NCBI RefSeq assembly: GCF_036320965.1
Contig: NC_092264.1
Span: 11,209,291 to 11,273,290 of the forward strand
Origin: Panulirus ornatus
Lineage: Eukaryota > Arthropoda > Malacostraca > Decapoda > Palinuridae
Length of the DNA: 64,000 nt
Reading direction: 5' to 3'
Shown: positions 32,215 to 43,890 of the stretch, in pieces
Numbering within the stretch: position 1 is the first letter of the stretch
Layout: the number at the start of each line of letters is the position of its first letter
Notes under the pieces: generated by a model
The model's input: the letters and a program-made list of their open reading frames with translations, nothing else
Databases searched by the model: none
What the model was told of the DNA's origin: nothing
Translations under genes and position numbers: made by a program

Positions 32215-35112
32215 ATCATTCATACAACATCCATCCCACCAGCAAATTATACAACATCCCCTCCACCATCAAATTATACAACATCCATCCCACCATCAAA
32301 TTATACAACATCCCCTACACCATCAAATTACACAACATCCTTCCCACCATCAAATTATACAACATCCACCCCATCAGTAAATTATACAACATTCACTCCA
32401 CCATCAAATCATACAACATCCACCCCACTAGCAAATTATACATCCCCTCCACCATCAAATTATACAACATCCCCTCCACCATCAAATTATACAACATCCA
32501 CTCCACCATCAGATTACACCCCACCATCAAATTATACAACATCCACCCACCATCAAGTTATACAACATCCACCCCACCATCAAATTATGCAATATCCAAC
32601 CCATCAAATCATACAACATCCACTACACCATCAAATTATACAACATCCACTCCACCATCCAATTATACAACATCCACCCCACCATCAAATTATACAACAT
32701 CCAACCCACCATCAAATTATACAACATCCACCCTACCATCAAATTATACAACATCCATCCCACCATCAAATTATACAACATCCATCCCACCATCAAATTA
32801 TACCCCACCGTCAAATTATACAACATAGACCCACCATCAAATTATACAACATCCATTCACCATCAAATTATGCAATATCCAGCCCATCAAATTATACAGA
32901 ATCCATTCCACCATCAAATTATACAACATCCACCCCACCATCAAATTATACAACATCCACTCCACCATCAGATTATACTCCACCATCAAATTATACAACA
33001 TCCACCCACCATCAAATTATACACCATCCATCCCACCATCAAATTATGCAATATCCAGCCCATCAAATTATGCAACATCCATTCCACCATCAAATTATAC
33101 AACATCCACTCCACCATCCAATTATACAACATCCACCCCACCATCAAATTATACAACATCCAACCCACCATCAAATTATACAACATCCACCCTCCCATCA
33201 AATTATAGAACATCCACCCACCATCAAATTGTACAACATCCACCCCACCATCAAATTATACAACATCCACTCCACCATCAGATTATACCCCACCATCAAA
33301 TTATACAACATCCACCCCAACATCAAATTATACAACATCCACCCCATCATCAAATTATACAACATCCATCCCACAATCACATTATACAACATCCATTCCA
33401 CCATCAAATTATACAACATGCACTCCACCAGCAAATTATGCAACATCCACCCCACCAGCAAGTCATACAACATCCCCCACCATCAAATTATGCAACATCC
33501 ACCCCATCATCAAATTATGCAACATCCACCCCAACATCAAATTATGCAACATCCACCCCACCATCAAATTATACAACATCCACTCCATCAACAAATTATA
33601 CAACATCCACCCCACCATCAAATCATACAACATCCACCCCACCAACAAATTATACAACATCCACCCCACCAGCAAATTATACAATATCCGCCCCACCATC
33701 AAATTATACAACATCCACCCCACCATCAAATCATACAACATCCATCCCGCCATCAAATTATACAACATCCACCCTACCAATAGATTATACAACATCCACC
33801 CCACCATCAAATTATACAACATCCACTCCACCATCAGATTATACCCACCATCAAATTATACAACATCCACCCACCATCAAATCATACAACATCCATTCAC
33901 CATCAAATTATGCAATATCCAGCCCATGAAATTATACAACATCCACCCCACCATCAAATTATACAACATCCACCTCACCATCAAATTATACACCATCCAT
34001 CCCACCATCAAATTATACAACATCCACCCCACCATCAAATTATACAACATCCATCCCACCATCAAATTATACAACATCCACCCGACCATCAAATTATACA
34101 ACATACACCCCACCATCAAATTATACAACATCCACCCCACCATCAAATTATTCAACATCCATCCCACCATCAAATTATACAACATCCACACCACCATCAA
34201 ATTATACAACATCCACCCCACCATCTAATTATACAACATCCACCCCACCATCAAATTATACAACATCCACACCACCATCAAATTATACAACATTCACCCC
34301 ACCATCAAATTATACAACATCCATCCCACCATCAAATTATACAACATCCATCCCACCATGAAATTATATAACATCCACCCCACCATCAGTTATACATCTA
34401 CCCCACCATCAAATTATACAACATCTACTCCACCATCAAATTATGCAACATCCACCCCACCATCAAGTTATACATCATCAACCTCACCATCAAATTATGC
34501 AACATCCACTCCACCAACAAATTATACAACATCCACCCCACCATCAAATTATACAACATCCATCCCACCATCAAATTATACAACATCCACCCTACCATCA
34601 AATTATACAACATCCACCCCACCATCAAATTATACAACATCCACCCCACAATCAAATTATACAACATCCACCCCACCATCAAATTATACAACATCCACCC
34701 CACCATCAAATTGTACAACATCCACCCCACCATCAAATTACACCACATCTACCCCACCATCAAATTATACAACATCCACCTCACCATCAAATTATACAAC
34801 ATCCATCCCACCATCAAATTATACAACATCCACCCTACCATCAAATTATACAACATCCACCCCACCATCAAATTATACAACATCCACCCCACCATCAAAT
34901 TACACCACATCCACCCCACCATCAAATTATACAACATCCACCCCACCATCAAATTATACAACATCCATCCCACCATCAAATTATACAACATCCACCCTAC
35001 CATCAAATTATACAACATCCACCCCACCATCAAATTATACAACATCCACCCCACCATCAAATTATACAACATCCACCCCACCATCAAATTATACAACATC
35101 CACACCACCAAC
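32215..35112. repeat. 27-bp satellite array, about 2.9 kb
   Basis: About 105 tandem copies of a 27-base unit (CACCCCACCATCAAATTATA followed by CAACATC). The period is divisible by three, so several frames on both strands stay open for long distances (plus: TPPSNYTTS, HHQIIQHPP, HPTIKLYNI; minus: YNLMVGWML). Occasional one-base losses move the frame and variants change amino acids freely, so I do not regard it as coding. Variants recur in blocks (for example the AATATCCA..CCCATCAAAT group near 32590, 32875, 33050 and 33915), indicating higher-order amplification. Confidence 0.95.
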
Positions 35113-35114
35113 AA

Positions 35115-35960
35115 AGTCAAAATTGAATGGGGACAAAGAAGGCAAATTGCCGTTTCTTGATGCATTATTTTTCAGTCCATGATCACACGGTCAAAATGTC
35201 TGTAGTCATGTCTATGTTTGGATGAGCATTGTGTATATGTGATTCCTCAAGTTTAGGTGAACCTAACCAAATGAGATGTACTTTTTGGCAATAATATTAT
35301 CCAAGTGGTTTGAGAAGAAGGCTATCTTAAAAACACACACTGACAGAGTGGTCATGTGATGAAAAATATTAACTATAGCTCTTAATATTGGTAAGTTTCT
35401 TGTATATGTGGAACTATAAGTAATGAAATTCCCCAAGTTATCATCGCGTCAAGAAATGGTACCTTACCTGTTTTTCCTTCATTCCATCTTGGCTTTGTTG
35501 GTGAGGTGAATGTTGCTTAATTCATGAAAGGACACAAGCCAGGAAAACATTGTATACATCTAATAATTTAGTCAATGTTAGACAGATACTAAAAAAAAAC
35601 TTTTTAATGTTGCCTTCCAATACAACAATAATCTCAAGTAAGACCTTAATTAAAAGTAGGCCAAATTATCAGAAAATTAGAAACGTTTACGACGCTTATT
35701 GTAGTGCAGGTAAAGATGTATACATTGACCAGACAGTTAAAACATTAACTGAGAGATGTTATTAACACAGTCATTCAGTAAGCAGTGTTGATTAAAACCC
35801 CAGTCACATTGTATCCATCATCGCATAATGCCACCATTAATGTCGTTGAATCTGTATTCATTGCAAATACTAATGACTTTATTATGTGCCAAGGTCATTC
35901 TAAATCACATCCTGTAATCAACCAAATAATTATGAAAAGAAATATGAGGACAACATCAGA
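35115..35960 (+). mobile_element. Penelope-like element remnant
   Basis: Immediately after the satellite, the plus strand reads GKLPFLDALF (end of a Penelope-like RT). Further on come NTTIISSKTLIKSRPNYQKIRN, then CSAGKDVYIDQTVKTLTERCYQH, a decayed GIY-YIG nuclease core, and NVVESVFIANTNDFIMCQGHSKSHPVINQII, the C-terminal part of that domain, ending near 35935. Several stops and frameshifts; inactive. It belongs to a different sublineage from the copies at 55-59 kb. Confidence 0.6.
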
Positions 35961-36530
35961 ATATTAGCTGAACACGCATCTCGCTGCCTGGGCCAACCAC
36001 CCACGCCCACAACCCCAATTGACCATAAGGAAACACCCCTCCCCCACCTAACTTTCCCTTTAACGGTCAGGTCACTTTGTACTCTGGCATAACGGTAACA
36101 GCAGTTACTATCGCTCAAAAAAAAAATAAAAATCTAAAAAGATAACGTTCATAGCAATAAGACACGTTGAACCTAAGTTTTACGGGAATGGTAGAGGAAG
36201 GAGACGTGATGGTGGCTGGCAGCCCTGTATACCACAATGGTTGTGCCATGTAGTGTATACCACATCTCCTGCGCCAGCTGTCATTAACATCTTCCAGGCG
36301 AGTACAATTTATATGGGTATAACAACTGGCAATGACAGTGTAAGGCATTATCCATGTTAGACACATACGGTTCAACGTGTATAGTGATGTTTAAATGTTC
36401 CTTAGTGCAAAATTACCAAGGAGTAAATGAATATGTTGATTGTATCCTTAAGTAGCATTTGGTGCTCATACAATTATTAGATATTAAAGTAGTAATAGTA
36501 ATATTTGGTAAACCCGCCTCCTCCCGCACC
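35961..36530. other. Non-coding stretch, nothing recognised
   Basis: Mixed-composition sequence with no supportable exon or repeat. Confidence 0.4.
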
Positions 36531-36532
36531 CA

Positions 36533-36748
36533 GAACACTCACTGTTCAAACGTTGAGACATGGATACGAAGGTATTGCCATGCCTGCAAAGCATCACTGT
36601 TGACTGTAACGCGACTACGATGGCTGTTGTGTGGGAAGTCTTTATTCACGACAGCCCAGATATGTTCAGTGGGGATATGGGTGGTTATTGGCAACACTGT
36701 GATTCCCGAGTGTTGCTCAAACTACCCCTTAACAGCCCGGGATGATTA
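36533..36748 (+). pseudogene. Possible ZP-domain-like exon fragment
   Basis: A strong acceptor-like site (CCTCCTCCCGCACCCAG, ending 36532) precedes a GC-richer block. One plus frame (36560-36745) reads SITVDCNATTMAVVW, then MFSGDMGGYWQHC, spacing that recalls the first cysteines of a zona pellucida domain. However, this frame has a stop just before its ATG, no donor follows, and the frame entered from the acceptor is a different one. It may be a decayed exon, or the resemblance may be chance. Confidence 0.2.
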
Positions 36749-36749
36749 G

Positions 36750-37227
36750 ATGAGGCAGTTCTCATGGAGAAGTCTGAAAGGCTTCGGCTCATGGTGGAAC
36801 ATTACTCTCACAGAGGGGTAACATAATCTCCTCCAACATTTCAACCTACTTTTTCCCCCATGAAACGACCCTAAACATCTAATGATAAGATCAGGAACAG
36901 ACAGACACCTATACAAAATCACACATACACATACACATCCTCAACCTCAGACCAATGAGTTTAGGACAAACATGGATTTCCACACCCAAACTCTTCCTAG
37001 TTTTTAACCTAGCTAAATGAGCCCATACTCTCCGTTCAAGCCACCTCAATCTACAAAACGTTTCCATTAATCCAATCCAATCTAACAACTCCATCTGCAA
37101 TATCGCCGACCCTGACCAAATCTATCGCTACTGGAAGAGTGATGGATATATATATATATCCATCTCTCCTCCAGTGCCATATCCAGATTAGTATATCATT
37201 TGTCGTACATGACCTACCGTCAAAATG
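36750..37227. other. Non-coding stretch, nothing recognised
   Basis: No supportable gene. A short TATATATATATATCC tract occurs near 37147. Confidence 0.4.
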
Positions 37228-37348
37228 GAAATCATTTATGTCTTTTCATATAAACATTCTTCATTTATGTCTTTTATGTAAACATTCTTCATTTATGTCT
37301 TTCATATAAACATTCTTCATTTATGTCTTTCATATAAACATTCTTCAT
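37228..37348. repeat. 28-bp tandem repeat, four copies
   Basis: Four near-identical units of about 28 bases (TCATTTATGTCTTTCATATA then AACATTCT); the first copy is one base longer. Confidence 0.9.
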
Positions 37349-37469
37349 TCCTACTGTCTTCTTAATTGCAAATACATTACGCAAATAATCTAGGACACTT
37401 CATACAAGATTCTTACCCACTATAAGCTCAAGTGTTTTTCATTTAACGAACCCTACAATACAATCGTAA

Positions 37470-37860
37470 TTTCTCTTACTTGCCTTACTCTACTCTCATT
37501 TCCAGCTTTCCCATCACGATCCTTAATATACGTTTTCCCGAAATACTTAAACTTGTTAACAACTTCCAGTTTGGCGCTATCTGAGGTGGCCTTACAGACT
37601 CTCCCTTCCTCTCAAGATATAACGTCATACTCTCACTCGCCCTCAGCATTCTCTTTGTACATACATCATCGACCCGGCCCATCAGTCTGTCCAACTCTTC
37701 CTCCCAAATAATTAACAACACAGCATCATCTGCATACAACAACTGTGGCAACCTCCATTCTGTCTCCATGGTTAATAGCAGTTTACAATCATCCCACCGC
37801 TCCTCCCATCTCACGCAATGCCTCATTCATAAAATATTGAATAACCACATTACACAACAC
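37470..37860 (-). pseudogene. Old reverse transcriptase fragment
   Basis: Minus-strand frame with LPQLLYADDAVLLI (the YADD catalytic motif), EEELDRLMGRVDDVC and SESMTLYLERKGES. Order and spacing match the palm region of RTE-like RTs, but it is far more diverged than the copies at 1-30 kb. No other domains are attached. Confidence 0.6.
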
Positions 37861-38593
37861 AATATTAGCAGACATTATCACCTGGGATGATCACTCAAGA
37901 TGACTGCTTCTCAACAACTTATCGTTGTAGATTCAGCGTAGACAAATGCCAGTTATGAGACTGAGTAAAGATAACTAGTTAATCATCATCTCAACAACGT
38001 GGAAATAGAAAACATCAGGTCAGATGGAAGGATGTATGTGGTAACCTTCAACCATGTTTCAGGTTGTTGGTAGCAAGAACAAGATGATACTACAGCTATA
38101 GCTCGTCACACATAACTTACTTTATGACATACAGTTTGGGTCACTTTGATAAAGGGTACAGAATTGATACCAAGCATCAGAATCCACCACTATGAAGGCA
38201 GATTAAAGATAAAGACTTGCATTGTCTGGAAGGGCACAGAGCGAGGGGAGGATATGATAGAGATTTAGAAAAGTAGGTAAGTTTACTGATCAAAATAGAC
38301 TAGCATTCTACCCTGTATATGATACGCGCTTGTCCCATCTTTTGGCTAACTCTCGTCGTAAGTACGTGTGAGTTTCATAAGTTATTGTCAGTAGGAAGAC
38401 ATATCTTCAATATCAGACTTAGTCGACGATATAATTACCCTGTGATATATCATCACATTCTGACGTAACTTCGAATCGTATTCAGATCTGCGGAAGATAA
38501 CCATTTTCACGCTAACGTGTAAGACAAAACCACATTCATTATCCTACTAACGATAAAGGAACGAAGGAACTTACTTTAAATTATCACGCGAGT
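37861..38593. other. Non-coding stretch, nothing recognised
   Basis: Mixed-composition sequence without a supportable exon, array or RNA. Confidence 0.4.
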
Positions 38594-38960
38594 TTGTTTT
38601 ACGTGATTGGTGGAGGAGTTGGGGAACTGCTTGTTTCAAACGAGTGGGCGAAGCCTAGCGGACCCTGCCAACGTTACCCTTCCATTCCACCTTATCCTAC
38701 GGGAATTAATTGTGTTTGTGTCTACGTTTGTGGTCGTGCGGAGTTCGCGCGCGTTTTTTGGACATATCTGAGATGTCGCGGACATGCTTGACTGTGAGTG
38801 TTGACGTAAACAAGTCGTCGCAAACTGTACAGAAGACTGTAAGTGACGGGAAGTTGACCGGCACTCAACATGATCGAGTGGGTGAGTGTTGTTGACAGTG
38901 ACATTAATATTTTCTCCAACTTTCCCTCACCACCGTCGCCCACAAGGCGTTTCCTCCTTA
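38594..38960 (+). other. CpG-richer block, possible first-exon/promoter region
   Basis: Locally GC- and CpG-rich (GTCGTGCGGAGTTCGCGCGC near 38730) in an AT-rich surround. Two ATGs are followed by donor-like sites: ATGTCGCGGACATGCTTGAC, then TGTGAGTG near 38793-38801, and ATGATCGAGTGGGTGAGTG near 38871-38889. This could be a promoter with a short first exon, but no downstream exon was found. Confidence 0.2.
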
Positions 38961-39239
38961 TTTAGTTTATTCGTCCACACGTAAGACTTCGTTAGGCCAC
39001 ACCAAAGTACAAGTTCACCCACAAGTTTTGTGTTTGTTTATTCATGTACTAAATATATACATAATTACATAATATTAATATCTAATACTCAAAGTATCGT
39101 GTCCAGTTATACACACAAAGTAAGTCAAGGGACTACTAATGTTAGAACATATAAATCTACACAGATCGTACACAGAGTTTATAATTGGTCATGCTGGTCA
39201 CATGACTTATTACTTTATGACTGGACCATTGAGGAGAAA

Positions 39240-39755
39240 CGACCCTTGAACACGACGGTACGATGCTTGAACACGACGGTACGATGCTTGAACACGACGG
39301 TACGATGCTCGAACACGACGGTACGATGCTTGAACAAGACGGTACGATGCTTGAACAAGACGGTACGATGCTCGAACACAACGGTACGATGCTTGAACAC
39401 AACGGTACGATGCTTGAACACGACGGTACGATGCTTGAACACGACGGTGCGATGCTCGAGCACGACGGTACGATGCTTAAGCACGACGGTACGTTGTTTG
39501 AGCACGACGGTACGACGTTTGAACACGACGGTACGATGCTTAAGCACGACGGTACGTTGTTTGAGCACGACGGTACGACGTTTGAACACGACGGTACGAT
39601 GCTTTAGCACGACGGTACGATGCTTGAGCACGACGGTACGATGCTTGAACACGACGGTACGATGCTTGAACACGACGGTACGATGCTTAAGCACGACGGT
39701 ACGATGCTTAAGCACGACGGTACCACACTTCGAACACGACGGTACGACACTTTGG
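39240..39755. repeat. 21-bp tandem array, about 24 copies
   Basis: Unit CACGACGGTACGATGCTTGAA with small variants (GTTTG, CTTAA). The period is divisible by three, so several frames on both strands are open (TTVRCLN, MLEHDGT, KHRTVVF). Substitutions change the residue in every frame, so a coding role is not supported. Confidence 0.95.
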
Positions 39756-39814
39756 GCACGGCGGCACTAGAAGTTGCATCTGCCGGCAGCACGTTTATTC
39801 AGTTGGTATCAATA

Positions 39815-41168
39815 TAGATGTGTGGACATATTTACATCAAAATAGATATTTGGTCGTACTTACATCTATATAGACGTGTAGTCATACTTGCATCAATATA
39901 GATGTGTGGTCATACTTGCATCAATATAGATGTTTGGTCATACTTGCATCAATACAGATGTTTGATCGTACTTGCATCAATATAGATGTTTGGTCATACT
40001 TGCATCACTATAGATTTGTAGTCATACTTGCATCAATATAGTTGTGTGGTCATACTTGCATCACTATAAATTTGTGGTCATACTTGCATCATTATAGATT
40101 TGTGGTCATACTTGCATCAATATAGTTGTGTGGTCATACTTGCATCAGTATATTTGTGTGGTCATACTTGCATCAATATAGTTGTGTGGTCATACTTGCA
40201 TCAATATAGATGTTTTGTCATACCTGCATCACTATAGATGTGTGGTCACACTTGCATCAATATAGATGTGTGGTCATACTTGCATCAATATAGATGTGTC
40301 GTCACACTTACATCAATATAGATTTGTGGTCATACTTGCATCAATATAGATGTGTGGTCATACTTGCATCAATATAGATGTGTGGTCACACTTACATCAA
40401 AATAGATTTGTGGTCATACTTGCATCAATATAGATGTGTGGTCATACTTGCATCACTATAGTTGTGTGGTCATACTTGCATCAATATAGATGTGTGGTCA
40501 CACATCAATATAGATGTGTGGTCATACTTGCATCACTATAGATTTGTGCTCATAAATGCATCAGTATAGATGTGTGGTCATACTTGCATCAATATAGATG
40601 TGTGGTCATACTTGCATCAATATAGATTTGTGGTCACATCAATATAGATGTGTGGTCATACATCATTATAGATTTGTGGTCATTGCATCAATATAGATGT
40701 GTGATCATACTTGTCATATGAATATAGGTTTGGTTATACTTGCATCAATATAGATTTGTGGTCATACTTGCATCAGTATAGATGTGTGGTCACACTTGCA
40801 TCAATACAAAAATGGTCATACTTGCATCAGTATAGATGTGTGGTCATACTTGCATCAGTATAGATGTGTGGTCACACATGCATCAATATAAATGGTCATA
40901 CTTGCATCAGTACAGATGTGTGGTCATACTTGTATCAATATATGTTTGGTCACACTTTGTGTGACACATCTTTGTTGATGCAACATGACTACACATCATT
41001 ATTGATGCAAGTATGACCACACATCTATAATGATGCAAGTATGACCACATAACTATATTGATGCAAGTATGACCACACATCTATATTGATGTAAGTATGA
41101 CCACACAGCTATATTGATGCATTTGTGACCACAAATCTATATTGATGCAAGTACGATCAAACATGGGT
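39815..41168. repeat. 28-bp minisatellite with inverted arm
   Basis: About 40 copies in one orientation (TCATACTTGCATCAATATAG then ATGTGTGG), from 39815 to about 40970, followed by about seven copies in the opposite orientation (GATGCAAGTATGACCACACA then TCTATATT) to 41168. The turn-round point is near 40950-40985 (CACACTTTGTGTGACACATC). Confidence 0.93.
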
Positions 41169-42184
41169 TCAACCTACAACTGTGTATTCAACCCTCTCTT
41201 CTATTCCAAACTGTTCCTTCCCTCTCCCATCTCTTCTTCCTCTCCCTCCAACCACCTTATTAAAAGAAAGAAGTGAGGGATAGAGGGAAGGGTAGGCCGT
41301 GCAGGGGGTGGGTGAATATGGAGAAGGGAGGACCATATAATGGAGGACGTGTTTGTGTGGATTGTGCTCGGCCGCTAAAGTGTCCACCATGAGTGATGCT
41401 TCAAAGTCCAAAATGATCGACGCCTCCAAGTTCAAGACCTGCTGCAAATCCCGTGTTTAAATCTGTAAACCATTGTGAATTCTTCATATAAGATCTCTAC
41501 ATTCTTTAGACCCTTCTCATTTCTCATTCCTCAGTCCACTACTTTACACTTAACAAAAGCGAAAATCATTCTACTTGAATATTCTTTCAGAGAGTCATTT
41601 AGCATCTTTATTGTCAAAGAGCGGGGTGCAGTTCTGAATAAAACTGACAATGTTTTAAGGGAAAAATAAAATACGTCATTGAACTCACTCTAAGTTAAAA
41701 ATGTTGAAGCTGGAGAAAAATTTGTTAAGTAAGTGATCACTGACAAATTATTTTTGAGGTCGTTTTCAAAATGTTGGTCAGTATGACGAAAAGCGAGAAA
41801 AATATCCAATTATAAACGCAAACATCATTTATCGTTGCATTGCTCTTGACAGGCAAACCTAAGATGATATGGTCAGTGAATATGACATGAACTTTGTGTG
41901 AAATATCCTTAGTAAACACTTCAAAGCAATAAAGGAAACATACGTGCCAGTGCCTATCACACGGACTCTTTCTAAATCAAAGCCAAGGTATCGGAACTCG
42001 GGTCAGTGAAAGAGAAAAGTGCCTTTTGCCCATGAAAGTGAATTATGAGATATAGAGAGTCCACTGGCCAGCATGATAGAGAAAGTTATATCAATTTGCG
42101 TCGAAAAAGTTAGAGTTACACGACAAAGTAAATGTCACTATGAAGCTTATGTTTTTTTTTTAAATTAGCAAAAGAAACCGTAAG
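41169..42184. other. Non-coding; holds one copy of an unclassified repeat
   Basis: No gene recognised. The part 41550-41680 (AACAAAAGCGAAA..ATC, CTACTTGAATATTCTTT, TTTAGCATCTTTATTGTCAAA) resembles 57470-57610, indicating a dispersed repeat of unknown type. Confidence 0.4.
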
Positions 42185-43890
42185 GTGATTTATGTTGATA
42201 GCAAGGGAGTCATTACTCCGTCAGTAGGTCCATTAATTACAGAAAATAATAACCTGGTTCAAGACAACGAAGCCATGGATAATATATTAAATACTTTTTG
42301 CAACTGGAATTACGATCGAAGACATAAACCATGTCCCGAATCCAGTTTCACTGATATGCGAGGGGAAACGTTTTTCAACATATTCGAAAACATACTTTCA
42401 GCAATAAACAAAATGAAAATAAATAAGATGGCAGGCCCTGATAAACTTTATCTGAGAACAATGAAAGACGAAAAATGGAACAATTTAGCGCTTGACAGCC
42501 CTTCTCAACATGTTGTTTCTACAAGCAAAGTTCCATATGAATGGTAGTTTGCCAGTGAAACATCGGTAATCAAAAAAGGGATGAGTCAGTGTCAAGAAGT
42601 TATCGTTCCATTAGCTTAACGTATGGAGTAGGTAAACTTATGGAAACCATTAGTCGAGACAGAATTGTAAATCATGTAGAGAACCACCGTTTTTTTTAAT
42701 AATGATGCTCAACATAGTTTCCGACGAAATCGTTCATGTCTGATAAATCTGACTGATTCCTTTTATGATATAATTAACACGTATGACGAAAGTAAAGCAG
42801 CTGGTCATCCATCTAGATTTTCACAAAGCTTTCAACAAATTTCCGCGTCAAACTTTACCAGCAAAAATTAAGTCATGGCTTTGATGGGGTTGTACTTCCA
42901 TGGACAGGGAACTGGTTGACTGACTAGAAACAAAAGGTAGTGACTGATGGTCAAGACTCAGAATGGTCAGACATAACAAATGGAGTGCCATCAGTCTTAG
43001 GACCGGTTCTCTTTCTCATGTGTATTGATAATCGGACTCCATTGCAAGATCTCAAAATTCGCTGATGATACAAAGCTGAGAAATAGATCTACAAATTTAG
43101 TTGAACGTCTGCAGCTTCAAACTGACATAGACACTGATGGGCTTGGCTCGAAAGTGGCAAATTGAATTCTGATGTCGATAAGTGCGAACTTTTACATAAC
43201 GCTGCTAAAAACGAAGAGGCAAGCTACACTATGAATTTTGATAAACTGCAAAAGGTAAGCGAGGAAAAAGACTTAGTAATCGCTGATGATCTAAAGCCAT
43301 GTAAGTAGTGAAAAGAGCGAACAAAATTTTTTTGAATCATAGGTAGGGCATTCGAATGTAAGTCCAGGGAAATCATCCTTGCTCTTTACCTTTCATGCGT
43401 TCGTCCCCCTCTTGTATATTGTGTTCAGATTTAGTCACCCTACCTTAAAAAATATTGTGTTCAGCTTTGGTCACCCTACCTTAAAAAAAAAAAAGAGACA
43501 AAATGGTTCCTGGACAGAGAATTATTTCCTACGAGAGCAAAATAAACGACGTGAATCTATGTCGCTAAGAAAAGAGAAAGTTATGAGGTGATCAGATACA
43601 AGCATTCAGAATTATCAAAGGCTTTGATATTCTTCATCTATCAAGTTACTTAAGACTCAGTTCATCTGATCTTACTCGTATGGTAATGGATACAAATCTG
43701 TAGCCACAAGCTTTACATACAAAAATTTGTCAGTTAGAGTGGTTGATAAATATTTCGCCTCAAGTAAACGATTTACATTTTTACACCACCTTAATCACAA
43801 TGATAATTTGCAGATTATTCACTTTCAGTCATCTGTAACCCTTCTCTAACTTACTCCACTAATCTGTAAGTTTCTTATATCCTCCATGAT
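42185..43890 (+). mobile_element. Decayed CR1/Jockey-like non-LTR retrotransposon
   Basis: Plus-strand RT parts in order across several frames: AINKMKINKMAGPDKL (42400-42450), SYRSISLTYGVGKLMETISR (near 42598), QHSFRRNRSCLINLTDSFYD (near 42712-42770), a TKLVPSVLGP-like palm region near 42980-43020, KISKFADDTKLRNRSTN (near 43050-43095, catalytic FADD kept), KVSEEKDL (near 43255), FVPLLYIVFRFSHPTL (43400-43445) and SFRIIKGFDI-like tail near 43600. Many frameshifts; inactive. No 5' endonuclease is preserved. Confidence 0.75.

Noticed and set aside
32587..33783. 398-codon HHQIIQHPP-repeat protein
   Set aside because: Frame kept open only by the 27-bp period; other frames are equally open, substitutions are non-synonymous and single-base losses occur.
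39030..39770. 246-codon TTVRCLN-repeat protein
   Set aside because: A 21-bp array gives open frames on both strands; no constraint pattern, no splice or start evidence.
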